In this document: positions 62,809 to 64,000 of the stretch, piece by piece
How the letters are laid out: every line of letters begins with the position of its first letter
How positions within the stretch are numbered: the first letter of the stretch is position 1
NCBI RefSeq assembly: GCF_024305245.1
Contig: NZ_JAMWYX010000005.1
Span: forward strand, 186,001 to 250,000
Length of the DNA stretch: 64,000 nucleotides
Source of the DNA: Erythrobacter sp.
Lineage (GTDB): Bacteria > Pseudomonadota > Alphaproteobacteria > Sphingomonadales > Sphingomonadaceae
Reading direction: 5' to 3'
Made by a program: the position numbers and the translations under genes
Notes under the pieces: model-generated
Seen by the model: only the letters and a program-made list of their open reading frames with translations
What the model was told of the DNA's origin: nothing
Databases searched by the model: none

Positions 62809-62916
62809 GGTCACCTCATCGGACGCGGCGGGAAGCGTACAGCATTAACGTTCCGGGAGACGGACGCAATGCGCTGAATACCTGCCGTGCCGGGTGACGG
62901 CGATCAGGCCAGCGGA

Positions 62917-64000
62917 TCAGGCCGCGAGGGCTTGTGACTTTCCGACGATTTCGGCCAGCTTGTCAGCGGCAACGGGCCGGCTGATGAGGTAACCTTGCGC
63001 ATAGTCGCACTGGATCGCTTTCAGGAACGATAGGCAGCCTGCCTCCTCGATCCCTTCGGCCACCACCTTGAGCCCGAGTTCGTGGGCCAGTTGCACGGTG
63101 GATCGCACGAGCATGGCATCGCCGCGGTCGCGATGCGCGTTCTGCACGAACATCCGGTCGATCTTGAGTTCCGAAAGCGGCAGCAGCTTGAGATAGTTGA
63201 GCGTCGATTGTCCGGTGCCGTAATCGTCCATCGAAATGCGGATACCGCTGGCGCAGAACCGTTCGAGCATGGCGATGGCTTCTCCGGTGTTCTCGAACTG
63301 GGCGGATTCGGTGACCTCGAAGGTCAGGCGATGGGTCGGCACTTCGGAGCGCGAGACAAGCGAAAGCACCCGGTTGGCGAAGCTTTCCGAAGTCAGCAGC
63401 ACAGCCGAAATGTTGACCGCGACCTGCATCACCAGCCCGCGTTCGCACCACGCGCGCATATCTTCCAATGCCCGCGCGAGCACGCCGATGGTGAGATCGT
63501 CGATCCGGCCCGCTTCCTCGATCAGCGGAATGAAACTGTCGGGCGGGAGCATCCCGCGCTGCGGATGATTCCAGCGCACCAGCGCCTCGACCGCGTCGAT
63601 CTGCCCGGATTTGAGGTTGAGCTTGGGCTGATAGACCACCGTCAGGTGCCCTTCGCGCAGCGCATCGTCGAGTTCGCCAAGGAGCGAGAATTGCTCGGTC
63701 GCAGCTGCGCCCTCGCCTATGGCATAAAGCCGCCAGGGCTTGCCCGATCGCTTGGCGAGACTGGCGGCATGGGCGGCATTGGCGGCAGCTTCGGGGACAT
63801 CGGCGGGCGCCACGCCGAAGGTCAATGATACGCCGAGCCTGCGTCCGGCGACTTCGAACGGGCTGCGCATCACGGCCCTCAGCCCGGCCAGCAGCGGCTC
63901 GATTTCCTCAAGCTCCAGCGGCGACGACCAGACAAGCGTGCGATCGTCGGTCCGGTAAATGCTTGCCGCACAGCCTGCGACCGTCAGACGCTCAACCAGC
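62917..64000 (-). CDS. GGDEF-EAL protein, C-terminal part (c-di-GMP phosphodiesterase)
   Basis: The frame is open to the right edge, so the N-terminus is missing. Residues nearest the edge (LVERLTVAGCAASIYRTDDR, then GRRLGVSLTFGVAP) look like the last half of a GGDEF domain whose signature is out of view. The EAL domain is complete, with DAVEALVRWNHP, AVNISAVLL, DDYGTGQSTLNYLK, KIDRMF, AEGIEEAG and QGYLISRP. Catalytic Glu, Asn, Asp pair and Lys are kept, so it should hydrolyse cyclic di-GMP. Input domain unknown. Confidence 0.92.
   Translation of the reverse strand, partial: LVERLTVAGCAASIYRTDDRTLVWSSPLELEEIEPLLAGLRAVMRSPFEVAGRRLGVSLTFGVAPADVPEAAANAAHAASLAKRSGKPWRLYAIGEGAAATEQFSLLGELDDALREGHLTVVYQPKLNLKSGQIDAVEALVRWNHPQRGMLPPDSFIPLIEEAGRIDDLTIGVLARALEDMRAWCERGLVMQVAVNISAVLLTSESFANRVLSLVSRSEVPTHRLTFEVTESAQFENTGEAIAMLERFCASGIRISMDDYGTGQSTLNYLKLLPLSELKIDRMFVQNAHRDRGDAMLVRSTVQLAHELGLKVVAEGIEEAGCLSFLKAIQCDYAQGYLISRPVAADKLAEIVGKSQALAA

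Overview
This 64 kb window is a GC-rich bacterial chromosome segment with no phage, insertion sequence, CRISPR array or rRNA operon that I can see. The gene content points to an alphaproteobacterium of the order Sphingomonadales, most likely near Erythrobacteraceae/Sphingomonadaceae. Evidence for this is the carotenoid ketolase-hydroxylase pair crtW-crtZ, an NDUFS4-like complex I subunit, an ATP synthase zeta-type inhibitor, a DUF6456 protein, a large TonB-dependent receptor and several exported peptidases. The lineage call is inference from gene content; no marker gene was compared.

Layout. 1-6 kb: start of a FabH-like ketosynthase (cut by the window edge), then a LysR regulator divergent from dabB-dabA, a membrane inorganic-carbon uptake pair, followed by helically phased repeats, a parS centromere site and tRNA-Tyr. 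6-18 kb: housekeeping genes rlmB, HU, lon, ybaB, dnaX, SRP RNA, hrpB, a long-chain prenyl diphosphate synthase and chorismate mutase. 18-24 kb: envelope and signalling genes, namely an ECF sigma factor with a putative anti-sigma, a secreted repeat protein, and a PepSY/response regulator/histidine kinase operon. 24-35 kb: ABC-F protein, glycosylase-like protein, DUF6456 and XRE divergent pair, glycosyltransferase, secF-secD-yajC, tRNA-Pro and a Ktr/Trk potassium system. 35-44 kb: crtZ-crtW, an FGE-like lipoprotein, a thioesterase, a leuC-leuD locus interrupted by two small unknown genes, a quinone oxidoreductase, and a zeta/BolA/glutaredoxin group, ending in a structured non-coding stretch.

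44.9-56.8 kb is the most interesting region. It is a divergent catabolic island around a GntR/FCD regulator. On the minus strand lie an Asp/Glu racemase-superfamily protein lacking the expected cysteines, two NTF2-like proteins and a TonB-dependent receptor. On the plus strand lie the GntR gene, an HMG-CoA-lyase-like enzyme, HyuA and HyuB (ATP-dependent cyclic amide hydrolase or carboxylase type), a family III CoA-transferase and an isochorismatase-type amidase. The same 12-bp palindrome-containing motif lies upstream of both operons, so the island looks like one regulon for import and breakdown of an unidentified, probably cyclic-amide or carboxylic-acid substrate.

56.8-64 kb: three exported hydrolases in a row (M20 dipeptidase-like, DUF5117-type zincin, S9 prolyl oligopeptidase-like), then a GGDEF-EAL protein that runs off the right edge.
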